Source: JAXGPP01 sp964436865
GTDB taxonomy: Bacteria; Planctomycetota; Planctomycetia; Pirellulales; Thermoguttaceae
Assembly: GCA_964436865.1 (NCBI GenBank)
Contig: CAYTFK010000065.1
Location: 1-25,478 of the forward strand
Length of the DNA: 25,478 bases
Direction of reading: 5' to 3'
Under the pieces are notes generated by a model that was not told where the DNA came from, did not search any database, and was given only the letters and a program-made list of their open reading frames with translations. The number at the start of each line of letters is the position of its first letter. Positions within the stretch are counted from its first letter, which is position 1. A program made the position numbers and the translations under genes. Shown in pieces: positions 16,174 through 24,299 of the stretch.

Positions 16174-18309
16174 TTAGGTGCGGGGCAGGCGGATCGGCAT
16201 TTCGCGGACGCGCTGGCCCGTGGCGTGGAACACGGCGTTGGCGATTGCCGGGGCGAGGGCGATGATGGGCGTTTCACCGCCACCGACGGCCGGCTGTTCG
16301 GGACGATTCAGGATGTGAATGTCGAGTTCGGGGACATCGCTGAATCGCGGCACTCTATAGCGGGCGAAGCTTGCGGTGCGGTTGCGGCCCGCCTGAAACT
16401 GCACCGCCTCGAAGAGCGCCGGTCCCAGGCCCATGATGATCGAGCCTTGCACCTGGGCCACGAGGTTCTTGGGGTTGAGCACCGCGCCGCACTCGAAGAC
16501 CTCGCAGACGCGGCGCACGGTAATCTCGCCGGCGGAGCGGTCGATGGCGATTTCGACGCAGGCCGCGACGACCGAGTTCTTCTCGGTGCCGCAGGCCAGT
16601 CCCACGCCGACGTCGGGTTGCTTCACGTTGACCCGCTCGCGCCAGTTGAACTTTGCCGCGGCTTCTTCAAGCACGGCCCGCAGGCGCGGCTCATCGAGGT
16701 GGGCCAGGCGGAAGTCGAGCGGATCGGCGCCGGCCGCCGCAGCCAACTCGTCCATGAAGCACTCGCGGGCGAAGTTGTTGGCGGTCGCCGCCAGCGCGCG
16801 GTAGGAACCCTGACGCAAGGGGGCGTCGGAAGAGACATATCGGCAGCGGTTCGCACCGGCACGGTAGGGCGTATTGACCGCCGCGCCGCCGGAATTGATG
16901 TTGATGAAGTGCCACGAAGTGAGCTTGCCCGCTTCGTCCAGACTGGCCTCGATATCAATCACCGCCGCGGGGCGGAAATAGGCCCAGGTGAGCTCTTCTT
17001 CCCGTGTCCAGTGCACGGCCACCGGGCGGCCGGCTTCGCGGGCCAGTCGTGCGGCTTCCACCGCTGCCTCGCCGGTATGCTTGCCGCCGAAGCCGCAGCC
17101 GAAATCGGGCACGACGACGCGCACGGCATCGTTGGCCAGCGAGAAATTCCGCGCCAGTTCCGAGTGGTAGCCGAACGGGTTCTGAGTGCCGGCCCAGACG
17201 GTCAGCTTGCCGTCGTCCCACTCCGCCAAGGCGGCCCGCGGTTCCATCGGCGTGTGCTGCACGTAGGCCACGTGATAGGTTTGTTTGAGTCGCTTACTGG
17301 CCGCGGCCAGTTCACCCGTAAAGGGGTTCTCGGGCACGCCGCCTTGGGCGCGTGCCCGGAGGTAGTCATAAACCTCGTCGCTCGACGGATGCTCGCTGTT
17401 CTGCCACTCGGCCGTTTGGGCGATCGCGTCGAGTGCCTGCCGGGCGCGGAATGCCGTGGGCGCGGCGACACCGACGAAATCGCCGTCGCGGAGAGCGACC
17501 ACGTCCTGCATCGCCCGGGCCGGTTCCAGATCGATCGAGACCAGCTTTGCGCCGTAGCGCGGCGGGCGGAGGACTTTGCCGATGAGCATGCCGGGACGCT
17601 TCAAATCGGACGGGAATCGGTGTTCGCCAGTAACCAGATCGCGACGGTTGGGGCGAGGCACCGATGTGCCCAGCACTTTCCAGTTGCCCGGCCGCGTCAC
17701 TTCCACCTCGTCGGGGATCGCCTGCTGGAGGGCTTTGTCCGTTTCGTTCGCCCGTGCCAGATCGGCATAGGTGACGGCGCGCCCGGTTGCAGTGTGAGTG
17801 ATCCTGCCGTCGGCCACTTCGACCGCGTCGGGAGCGATGTCCCACTGGCGGCACGCGACCTGGACCAGGAACTGGCGGGCCGCGGCCGCGCCCTCGCGCA
17901 CGGCGGGAACCGTAGAGGGGGTTGTCCGGCTTCCCGCGGTGATGCCGTCGTCGGGCACGACACTCGTGTCGGCCATCAGCATCCGGATGCGATCGGTGCC
18001 GACGCGCAGTTCTTCGGCCGCGGCCTGGCTCAACTCCGCCCGCGCGCCCTGGCCCATCTCTACCTTGCCGGTGAGGACCGTGAACACGCCGTCCTCGCCG
18101 AGGTGGATTCTCGCGGCTACGTTTCGCGCTCCGCCGCGTCGGCCGCCACGCCCCTGCGGCAGCGCGAACCGGGCATGAATCGTGAACAGGATCCCGGCTC
18201 CGAGCGCGCCGAGAAACTCGCGGCGGCCGACCGAGAAGCCGTAGCTCACTGGTTCGACTGTTTCGTCGTACGTCGGCTCAGCCAGATTCACTCGTTCTTC
18301 AGTCTTCAT
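16174..18309 (-). CDS. IorB-type molybdopterin-binding subunit of a molybdenum hydroxylase, Tat-exported
   Basis: A 711-residue large subunit of the xanthine dehydrogenase/aldehyde oxidase superfamily, closest in layout to isoquinoline 1-oxidoreductase beta (IorB). These enzymes hydroxylate aldehydes or N-heterocycles using a molybdenum-cytosine-dinucleotide-type cofactor. A twin-arginine motif (GRREFLG, Arg29-Arg30) follows an unusually long acidic N-terminal extension. Cofactor-binding motifs include GKVEMGQGARAE, GCGFGGKHTGE and GSYRALAATANNFA. VGGGETPIIALAPAIANA carries Glu679, the likely catalytic glutamate. Start 18309 has GAGGA 7 nt upstream, lying inside the last codons of the small subunit, so translation is probably coupled. 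No cytochrome c domain, FAD subunit or maturation factor (XdhC type) is nearby. Substrate unknown; sugar-derived aldehydes fit the neighbourhood but are unproven. Confidence 0.9.
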   Translation of the reverse strand: MKTEERVNLAEPTYDETVEPVSYGFSVGRREFLGALGAGILFTIHARFALPQGRGGRRGGARNVAARIHLGEDGVFTVLTGKVEMGQGARAELSQAAAEELRVGTDRIRMLMADTSVVPDDGITAGSRTTPSTVPAVREGAAAARQFLVQVACRQWDIAPDAVEVADGRITHTATGRAVTYADLARANETDKALQQAIPDEVEVTRPGNWKVLGTSVPRPNRRDLVTGEHRFPSDLKRPGMLIGKVLRPPRYGAKLVSIDLEPARAMQDVVALRDGDFVGVAAPTAFRARQALDAIAQTAEWQNSEHPSSDEVYDYLRARAQGGVPENPFTGELAAASKRLKQTYHVAYVQHTPMEPRAALAEWDDGKLTVWAGTQNPFGYHSELARNFSLANDAVRVVVPDFGCGFGGKHTGEAAVEAARLAREAGRPVAVHWTREEELTWAYFRPAAVIDIEASLDEAGKLTSWHFININSGGAAVNTPYRAGANRCRYVSSDAPLRQGSYRALAATANNFARECFMDELAAAAGADPLDFRLAHLDEPRLRAVLEEAAAKFNWRERVNVKQPDVGVGLACGTEKNSVVAACVEIAIDRSAGEITVRRVCEVFECGAVLNPKNLVAQVQGSIIMGLGPALFEAVQFQAGRNRTASFARYRVPRFSDVPELDIHILNRPEQPAVGGGETPIIALAPAIANAVFHATGQRVREMPIRLPRT

Positions 18310-18312
18310 GGC

Positions 18313-18786
18313 TCATTCCTCGCTGGCAGCGGCAACGGCCCGATTGACGGCTAGGGAGATCCGCGGGTAGCCGCAGCAGCGGCAGAGGTGGCCTTCCATC
18401 GCCGTCCGGATCTCGGCTTCGGACGGCCGCCGGTTCTGGTTGAGCAGCCCGACGACGCCCATGATCATGCCGGGCGTACAATAGCCGCACTGAAGCGCGT
18501 CCTCAGCGAGAAACGCCTCCTGCACCGGGTGGAGCTTGTCGTCCCGGGTAAGGCCCTCAATCGTGGTCACGCTCTTGCCGGCGACATCGCCGATCGGAAC
18601 GAGACAGGCATGTTCCGCCCGGCCGTCGATGAGCACCGTGCACGCGCCGCAGCGGCCCTCGCCGCAGCCGTACTTGGTGCCTGTCAGTTCGAGGTCTTCG
18701 CGAAGAACCTCCAACAGCGGCCGCGCCGGATCGGTGATGACCGATCGCGGCTGTTCGTTGACGCTGAAAGCAATTTCTTGTTCCAT
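18313..18786 (-). CDS. IorA-type [2Fe-2S] subunit of the molybdenum hydroxylase
   Basis: A 157-residue electron-transfer subunit with two [2Fe-2S] clusters. The plant-ferredoxin-like cluster is bound by Cys41, Cys46, Cys49 (CGEGRCGAC) and Cys61. The second, in the helical domain, is bound by Cys100, Cys103 (CGYC), Cys135 and Cys137 (CRC). All eight ligands are present, and length and order match IorA/CoxS-type small subunits. Start 18786 is preferred over an upstream in-frame start because GAAGG precedes it by 7 nt and family members begin at this point. There is no signal peptide, so it presumably travels through Tat with the large subunit. Only 3 nt separate its stop from the large-subunit ATG. 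Its electron acceptor is not encoded in the window. Confidence 0.93.
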   Translation of the reverse strand: MEQEIAFSVNEQPRSVITDPARPLLEVLREDLELTGTKYGCGEGRCGACTVLIDGRAEHACLVPIGDVAGKSVTTIEGLTRDDKLHPVQEAFLAEDALQCGYCTPGMIMGVVGLLNQNRRPSEAEIRTAMEGHLCRCCGYPRISLAVNRAVAAASEE

Positions 18787-18917
18787 AGCCGTGCCTTCGT
18801 CGGGTTTTGCCTCGCCGGGCTCTCTGGCGCCATCGTATCGGACCATCGGATATGCTAGCCGCACGAAGCGACTGCGGCAATCGCCCGGCAGCAATGGTCA
18901 GTTGTTTACCCGGCTGA

Positions 18918-18947
18918 TTGACTTTACCCCGCCGCGCGAGCTACCAT
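18918..18947 (+). promoter_or_regulatory. Candidate promoter of sulfatase 1
   Basis: TTGACT (18918-18923), an 18-nt spacer and TACCAT (18942-18947) lie about 90 nt before the sulfatase ATG, in the divergent region shared with the molybdenum hydroxylase genes. The -35 box is good and the -10 mediocre. No operator-like symmetry seen. Confidence 0.35.
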
Positions 18948-19038
18948 CCGGGTCATGGGGGAACTGTCCGAAGAGCGTTTTGCGATATTGTGAAGCCGGC
19001 CCGCGGCCGCTGCGGGCTTCAAATGAAGGGGAAATTGA

Positions 19039-20610
19039 ATGATGCGCGCAAGAACCGGTTGCTGGCCCAAGACCCTTTTGCGGGGCCTTTGCATGGCCCT
19101 GGCGATGATAGGGTTAGCGCGATCCTGGGCTGCCGAATCGCGGCCCAACATTCTGCTGGCGATCGCCGATGACCAGTCGTGGGCGCATACCTCGGCGCAG
19201 GGGTGCAAGGCGGTCCGGACGCCGGCTTTTGATCGCGTGGCGGCACTGGGCGTGCGCTTCGATCAGTGCATGGCGGCTTCACCGGGTTGCAGCCCGAGCC
19301 GCGCCGCGCTATTGACCGGCTTGCATCACTGGCAGGTCGAAGAGGCGGGCACCCATGCCAGCTCATTCCCGACGCAATACGTGACCTATCCCGACCTGCT
19401 GGAGCAGGCCGGCTACTTCGTCGGTTACACGGGCAAGGGCTGGGGACCGGGCAATTGGAAAGTGAGCGGGCGCGAGCGCAATCCGGCCGGTCCGGCGTTT
19501 GACAAGCGCAAGCTCAAGCCGCCGCACAAAGGGATGAGCGCAAACGACTACGCAGCCAACTTCGCCGATTTTCTGGCGGCGCGTCCTGCGGACCGGCCGT
19601 TCTGCTTCTGGTACGGCGGCCAGGAGCCGCACCGCGCTTACGAAGAAGGCTCCGGGGTGAAGGCAGGCAAGCGCCTCGAGGACGCCGAGTTGCCACCCTT
19701 CCTGCCCGACGCGCCCGAGGTCCGCTCCGATCTCCTGGACTACTGCCTGGAGATCGAGTGGTTTGACAGCCACCTGGCGAGGATGCTCAAGCTGCTCGAG
19801 GAGGCAGGCCAACTGGAGAATACGCTGGTCATTGTTACGGGCGACAACGGGATGCCGTTCCCCCGCGCCAAGGCCAACATGCACGAGTACGGCATCCACG
19901 TGCCGCTGGCTATTGCGTGGGCGTCGCGATTTCCCGGCGGCCGGGTGATCGACGATCCGGTAGGGTTTGTCGACCTCACCGCAACGATTCTCGAAGCAGC
20001 CAAGGTGACGCACCCCGCCGCGAAGTCGGGCTCGGTGGCTCCGGTCGGCCGAAGCCTGTTCGATCTGTTGCTGCCGTCTGCCGGATCGACGGCCGCGACG
20101 GAGCGCATGGCCTTCAGCGGCCGGGAGCGGCATTCGTCGTCGCGCCACAACAACCTGGGCTACCCGTCACGTGCGCTGCGGACGTCGCGGTTCCTCTACA
20201 TCCGCAATTTCGCCCCTGATCGCTGGCCGGCGGGCGATCCGCAGAAATACGACTCCGAAGGGCGGCTCGGGCCGATGCATGGGGCATATCACGACATCGA
20301 CAGTGGGCCGACGCTCGACTACATGGTCGAGCACCACGACGATCCGGAAGTGGGCCGCTACCTGCATTGGGCCGTCGACAAGCGGCCGGCCGAAGAGTTG
20401 TACGACGCGAAGGCCGATCCGGGGTGTCTCGAGAACCTGGCGGGCGATGCGGCGTACGCCGATACGCTCGAGAGCTTGCGGGGAAAGCTTGAGAATGTCC
20501 TCCGTGCGACGGGCGATCCTCGCATGGGCGACAACCCGGAGATCTGGGAAACGTATCCGCGCTACTCGCCGATTCGCGAGTTTCCGCCCCCCGACGCGCC
20601 GTCGCAGTAG
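19039..20610 (+). CDS. Secreted sulfatase 1 (formylglycine-dependent)
   Basis: A 523-residue type I sulfatase. An N-terminal hydrophobic segment (about 13-29, ending near SWAAES) looks like a signal peptide. RPNILLAIADDQSW supplies metal ligands Asp44 and Asp45. CSPSR with Cys84 is the CxPxR signature whose cysteine is converted to formylglycine, followed by AALLTG. VTGDNG gives Asp269/Asn270, the late metal ligands. Two ATGs are adjacent (19039 and 19042); AAGGGG lies 7 nt before the first. It hydrolyses sulfate esters, presumably on a polysaccharide; regiospecificity cannot be assigned. It is monocistronic as far as visible, ending 44 nt from the convergent ThiF-like gene. No formylglycine-generating enzyme is encoded in the window, so maturation depends on a gene elsewhere. 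Confidence 0.93.
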   Translation: MMRARTGCWPKTLLRGLCMALAMIGLARSWAAESRPNILLAIADDQSWAHTSAQGCKAVRTPAFDRVAALGVRFDQCMAASPGCSPSRAALLTGLHHWQVEEAGTHASSFPTQYVTYPDLLEQAGYFVGYTGKGWGPGNWKVSGRERNPAGPAFDKRKLKPPHKGMSANDYAANFADFLAARPADRPFCFWYGGQEPHRAYEEGSGVKAGKRLEDAELPPFLPDAPEVRSDLLDYCLEIEWFDSHLARMLKLLEEAGQLENTLVIVTGDNGMPFPRAKANMHEYGIHVPLAIAWASRFPGGRVIDDPVGFVDLTATILEAAKVTHPAAKSGSVAPVGRSLFDLLLPSAGSTAATERMAFSGRERHSSSRHNNLGYPSRALRTSRFLYIRNFAPDRWPAGDPQKYDSEGRLGPMHGAYHDIDSGPTLDYMVEHHDDPEVGRYLHWAVDKRPAEELYDAKADPGCLENLAGDAAYADTLESLRGKLENVLRATGDPRMGDNPEIWETYPRYSPIREFPPPDAPSQ

Positions 20611-20654
20611 GGGCAAGCTGGCGCAGCAATCCGACAGGCGGAGGCGGTTGGCGG

Positions 20655-21845
20655 CTATCGCCCGATCACAAACGACCGTTGGTCACGCGCGGTCTTTATG
20701 CTGATTACAGCCAGCGGCGGCACTCCCCAGGCGGAGAGCGGTACGTCGAGCTGCTGCAAAAGTGCGCTGAGGGGCAGGCGATCATGAGTGTAGAAAGGGA
20801 TTGCCATCAGGGTTCCGCCGCAATGGCAGGATCCGAAATGGGAATCGGCCCGAGGGAGCCATTGAATCGTCTGCTGGTTTGCGTGGCAGCGCTGGCAACG
20901 ACCTTGGGTTGCCAAGCGGGCTGAGAAAGTCAACTCGGCATCCTCCGAGCCAGCGCCGCCGGTTTTCGCCAGAAGATCGGCCAAACGCGTTTTGCCGGGT
21001 CCGGTCGGGAGTCGTTCAAGGTTCGGCCAGTGGCAGTCGTGGTCCCAGCGGCAGGCGGGGTTTGCCTTAAGATCGAGCATTGCGGACGTGCCGCCGAGGA
21101 GCATCTGTTGCCATTGGCGGCCGAACCAGCGTTGGGCCCAATGATGGGGCGAGCAGATGATTTGGGCGGCGGCCAGGGCCGCAGCACTGGCTGCGAGAGA
21201 ACAGAGCGCCCGGGGGCTGCCGGTGGGCTGTTCCGGACCGCCGTCGCAACTGAGCGGGTGGTGCTGATCGCGATACTGCTCCTCGGTCATCTGGCACTCC
21301 AGGCACAGCGGCACCACATCGGCGCGGAGATCGTAAGCCCGGATCGAGGCCATGAGATATTCCGGGGCGACGTTCACTTTGAGGAGCCGCGACCGCATCA
21401 TCGCCGCCAAGCGGCCGGCGGCTATGTCGGCGCGGCGGTTGTCGACCGACACCAGCACGAGACTCTCCGGTTCGATGATGCCCGGCGGAACGCTGGCGAT
21501 ATCCTCGACCATCGCTTGCGCATCGACGCCCAGTCGCACCAGCCGATCGGCGAGCACCTCGGCCTTGAATCGGCCCACTTCGCCGGGTTCGCACTGCGAC
21601 ACGCGGCTCTGGGGCTTGTAACGCTTGGGATCGGCGATGACGCACCGCTTCATTCCGAGGAAGGCGAGGTGCTCGGCCAGCGGCCGACCGACGGCGCCGG
21701 CGCCCACCAGCACGGACGTCGCCTGCTGCATCCGCTCCCACTCCATATGCGGCAGCGCGGGCAGGCAGCTTGCCAGCGCCGCCGCATCGAGCGTCTCGGG
21801 CATGCCATCGGCGCCGCTGCCGGCTTGCTCGGGCCCTGTTGCCAT
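20655..21845 (-). CDS. ThiF/E1-like adenylyltransferase with additional cysteine pairs
   Basis: A protein of 396 residues from the ATG at 21845, chosen because AGAGGA lies exactly 7 nt upstream; an in-frame ATG at 21866 is an alternative. The N-terminal half is a ThiF/MoeB/E1-type Rossmann domain: VLVGAGAVGRPLAEHL (nucleotide loop, residues about 46-60), an acidic ADP region (Asp72), GRFKAEVLADRL, and VSVDNRRAD (Asp135). CLEC (Cys181, Cys184) corresponds to the PCxRC pair of ThiF/MoeB proteins. Further cysteines follow: Cys265, Cys271, CQRC (317/320) and CHCGG (340/342), suggesting one or two zinc sites. Family members adenylate the C-terminus of a ubiquitin-like or sulfur-carrier protein. 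No such carrier, E2 or JAB protease is visible beside it. It probably shares a transcript with sulfatase 2, 82 nt upstream. Function unknown. Confidence 0.8.
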   Translation of the reverse strand: MATGPEQAGSGADGMPETLDAAALASCLPALPHMEWERMQQATSVLVGAGAVGRPLAEHLAFLGMKRCVIADPKRYKPQSRVSQCEPGEVGRFKAEVLADRLVRLGVDAQAMVEDIASVPPGIIEPESLVLVSVDNRRADIAAGRLAAMMRSRLLKVNVAPEYLMASIRAYDLRADVVPLCLECQMTEEQYRDQHHPLSCDGGPEQPTGSPRALCSLAASAAALAAAQIICSPHHWAQRWFGRQWQQMLLGGTSAMLDLKANPACRWDHDCHWPNLERLPTGPGKTRLADLLAKTGGAGSEDAELTFSARLATQGRCQRCHANQQTIQWLPRADSHFGSCHCGGTLMAIPFYTHDRLPLSALLQQLDVPLSAWGVPPLAVISIKTARDQRSFVIGR

Positions 21846-21852
21846 CGCCGGA

Positions 21853-21858
21853 TCCTCT
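21853..21858 (-). promoter_or_regulatory. Ribosome-binding site deciding the ThiF-like start
   Basis: AGAGGA on the minus strand, 7 nt before the ATG at 21845. It lies too close after the alternative ATG at 21866 to serve that one, so the shorter protein is preferred. Confidence 0.6.
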
Positions 21859-21927
21859 CGAGACATGCAGGCCAATCGGCAGGCAGGCGGAAGCGTGCCG
21901 ATTGGTCAAGCCATAATGCACGCGAGA

Positions 21928-23412
21928 CTATTGCCGACTGTCGGGCAGCGCGGCTTTCCAGCCGGCGGCCAGCAAGGCGGCCATTTCCTGCCGTGCGGCC
22001 GCGTACTGCGGATCGTCGACGACGTTCACCGTTTCCCAGGGGTCTTTCTCAAGATCGTACATCGCCTCGGCGATGGGACCTTTCTTGAACTTCAAGTAGC
22101 TGAACTTCTTCGTCCGCACCACCTCGCCGAACTCGCCGTCGTCTTCGACAAGAAACATGGCCTTCTTCCACGGACGGCTGGCATCGACTAATAGGGGCGC
22201 GAAGCTGATTCCCTCCAGGTTGTCGGGCACGTCCATCTTCACAAGCTCGCCCAGGGTCGGGACGAGGTCGACGAACTCGACGATCTCGCGGCAAACCTGG
22301 CCGTTGGCCGGAGCGCCGGGCACGCGGACCACCAGCGGCGCCCGGCGGGTTTGCTCCAACATGGAATACTTCGACCAGAAGCCGTGGTCGCCGAGGTGGA
22401 AACCGTGATCGCCCAAGAAGATAACAATCGTGTTGTCGGCCAGGCCCTCGCTTTCCAACGTGTCGAGAATCATGCCGATATTCTCATCGACGAACGTCAG
22501 GCAGGCGTAATAGGCGGCGATGCACTCCTTGGCCTGCTGGGGCGTGGGCTGCTGCTGGGTGAAGATGTCGGGATTGCCACCCACGGCCCGTTTAGGATAG
22601 GGGAAGTTCACGAGTTGCTTGGGCGGAGCCGGAGGCTCGGGAATCTTGGCCGGATCGTACATGTCGATGTACGGTTTGGGCGCGACCAGCGGCGTGTGGG
22701 GACGCGACTGCGAGACGGCCAGGAAGAACTGCCTGTCGGACCGGGCGAACTCCTTCAAGAGGGCCGCGGCGGTGGCCGCCATCCGGTAGTCCCCTTCCTG
22801 CTCACGTGTCCGTCCGGAATCGCCGTAGCGGTCGGAATTGCTCCGCTTCCAGTCGCGGTAGGCCTTGCTCTTCTGGTCGCGCGGCGCAGGCCCGGGACCG
22901 CTGCCGCGTCCGGCCGGAGGAAACTTGAGTACCGGGCCAGGACCGTTCCAGCCGGCCGGCTTGGCATGCATCTCCAGTCGATCGAACACGGCAAGTCGTT
23001 TCTCGGCGTACTCCAGCTTGTGGAACAGCTTGCCGACGTCGGCCAGATAGAGGCCACGGGCCTTGAGCATTTCGGGCAGTGTGAGCACGCCCGGCGGGAG
23101 GTGCTCGTCCATCACGTGGCCATTGGAGGTGACTCGGGTAGTGAGCGGCCGCAACCCGGTGAGAAACGAGGTCCGCGACGGATTGCAGCAGACGGCCTGC
23201 ACATAGGCAGCGTCGAATCGCACGGCGGTGCGGCAGAAGCGGTCGAGGTTCGGTGTCTTGCAGATCGGATTGCCGTAGCAGCCCAGGGCTGCCGCGTTGC
23301 AGTCCTCGATGTCGATGAGCAGGATGTTCATCCTCGAGGTGTCGGGAAGCCCGGCGGCCGCATCCTGCGGGGCAGCCGCCAACAGCGTCAGAACCGCCAA
23401 CGACAGATGCAT
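21928..23412 (-). CDS. Secreted sulfatase 2, iduronate-2-sulfatase-like
   Basis: A 494-residue formylglycine sulfatase. The ATG at 23412 is chosen because GGAG (23420-23423) lies 7 nt upstream and a signal peptide follows directly (MHLSLAVLTLLAAAPQDAAAG); a longer open frame upstream adds about 40 Arg-rich residues with no support. CNPSR (Cys76) is the CxPxR maturation site, here preceded by another Cys. IFLGDHGFHLGDHGFWSKYS is close to the iduronate-2-sulfatase layout with its metal-binding Asp/His. In the N-terminal metal motif IEDCNA, Glu36 stands where Asp is usual. Iduronate-2-sulfatase-like proteins are greatly expanded in planctomycetes, and most have unknown substrates, probably marine or plant sulfated glycans. 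The ThiF-like gene follows 82 nt downstream on the same strand. Confidence 0.92.
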   Translation of the reverse strand: MHLSLAVLTLLAAAPQDAAAGLPDTSRMNILLIDIEDCNAAALGCYGNPICKTPNLDRFCRTAVRFDAAYVQAVCCNPSRTSFLTGLRPLTTRVTSNGHVMDEHLPPGVLTLPEMLKARGLYLADVGKLFHKLEYAEKRLAVFDRLEMHAKPAGWNGPGPVLKFPPAGRGSGPGPAPRDQKSKAYRDWKRSNSDRYGDSGRTREQEGDYRMAATAAALLKEFARSDRQFFLAVSQSRPHTPLVAPKPYIDMYDPAKIPEPPAPPKQLVNFPYPKRAVGGNPDIFTQQQPTPQQAKECIAAYYACLTFVDENIGMILDTLESEGLADNTIVIFLGDHGFHLGDHGFWSKYSMLEQTRRAPLVVRVPGAPANGQVCREIVEFVDLVPTLGELVKMDVPDNLEGISFAPLLVDASRPWKKAMFLVEDDGEFGEVVRTKKFSYLKFKKGPIAEAMYDLEKDPWETVNVVDDPQYAAARQEMAALLAAGWKAALPDSRQ

Positions 23413-23683
23413 GTCTGTTCTCCAGGAGGTTGATCTGATAGTGGAGCGCGCTGTCCTTCTCGGGAAGGGGAGGCCGGGCCTTGGATTGGCCTTGCCAGAC
23501 GTTTCAATTTGAAGATCAACAGGGCGGTCCACGCCACCAGCAGTCTAGCGGCGGGCGGGCCGGGGCTCAATCGCCGGTTCGCCGGCGTGGGCGAAAGGCC
23601 GTTCGGGCGTCTTGACCGGCCGACGGGCGGGTGCCATCCTGAGACCAATCACGCCCTGCCACTTGTGCCGAGAGTCCCAAGCC

Positions 23684-24292
23684 ATGAACGTTCGCTTTCT
23701 CTCCCTGATTCTGGTCCCGCTGCTGCTGGCTGGCGTCGCGCTGCCGGCCGAGTTGCCGGGCAAGCAGGATGCTCCGGTGCGGATTCTGATTGCCTACCAT
23801 TCGCTCCGCGGCCATACCGAGCAGATGGCGGGAGCTGTCGCCGAGGGGGCCCGGCAGGTGCCGGGGGTCGAAGTGACGATCAAGCCGGTCGAGCTAGTCA
23901 CGAAGCAGGAACTCGAGGCCGCGCACGGCATCATCCTCGGCTGCCCGACGTATTATGGGAATATCTCCGGGGCGATGAAGATCGTCATTGATGACTGGTC
24001 GTGGAAGATGGAAGTCGACTTCACCGACAAGGTCGGGGGGGCTTTTGCCACCGGCGGAGGACAGACCGGCGGAAAGGAGCATACGGTGATCTCGCTCTTG
24101 TTGTTCATGATCAACAATCGCATGATCGTGGCCGGCCCCTTGTACTCGGACGAAGAGGGTGAAGACATTTGGGGCGAAGTGGGCTCGACGGCCATGACCG
24201 GCCCGATCGATCCGGGCGTCAACGAGGCCGAGATCGACGGCGCGCGCCGCCTCGGCCGGCGTGTGGCCGAAGTGGCCAGAAAGCTCCATTGA
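23684..24292 (+). CDS. Flavodoxin-like protein with Sec-type signal peptide
   Basis: A 202-residue flavodoxin/WrbA-like protein. After a hydrophobic N-terminal segment (residues 5-20, cleavage near ALPA), the flavodoxin fold begins with ILIAYHSLRGHTEQMA, where Ser40 to Thr45 forms the FMN phosphate-binding loop. GCPTYYGNISGAM (86-98) and FATGGGQTGGKEHT (121-134) are the other flavin-contact loops, as in NAD(P)H:quinone oxidoreductases of the WrbA type. The start at 23684 is preferred because it places the signal at the N-terminus; the longer frame from 23612 adds a Cys/Arg-rich stretch. Flavodoxins are normally cytoplasmic, so predicted export without a twin-arginine motif is unusual. It is convergent with the DinB gene, with 7 nt between stops. 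Redox role likely; partner unknown. Confidence 0.85.
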   Translation: MNVRFLSLILVPLLLAGVALPAELPGKQDAPVRILIAYHSLRGHTEQMAGAVAEGARQVPGVEVTIKPVELVTKQELEAAHGIILGCPTYYGNISGAMKIVIDDWSWKMEVDFTDKVGGAFATGGGQTGGKEHTVISLLLFMINNRMIVAGPLYSDEEGEDIWGEVGSTAMTGPIDPGVNEAEIDGARRLGRRVAEVARKLH

Positions 24293-24299
24293 GCGACGT

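Noticed and set aside
16162..18354. 730-codon plus-strand frame opposite the molybdenum hydroxylase
   Set aside because: Antisense shadow; the minus strand encodes all expected cofactor motifs.
23503..23513. Small palindrome TTCAATTTGAA as an operator between sulfatase 2 and the flavodoxin
   Set aside because: Five-base arms around one base are expected by chance, and no promoter boxes fit around it.
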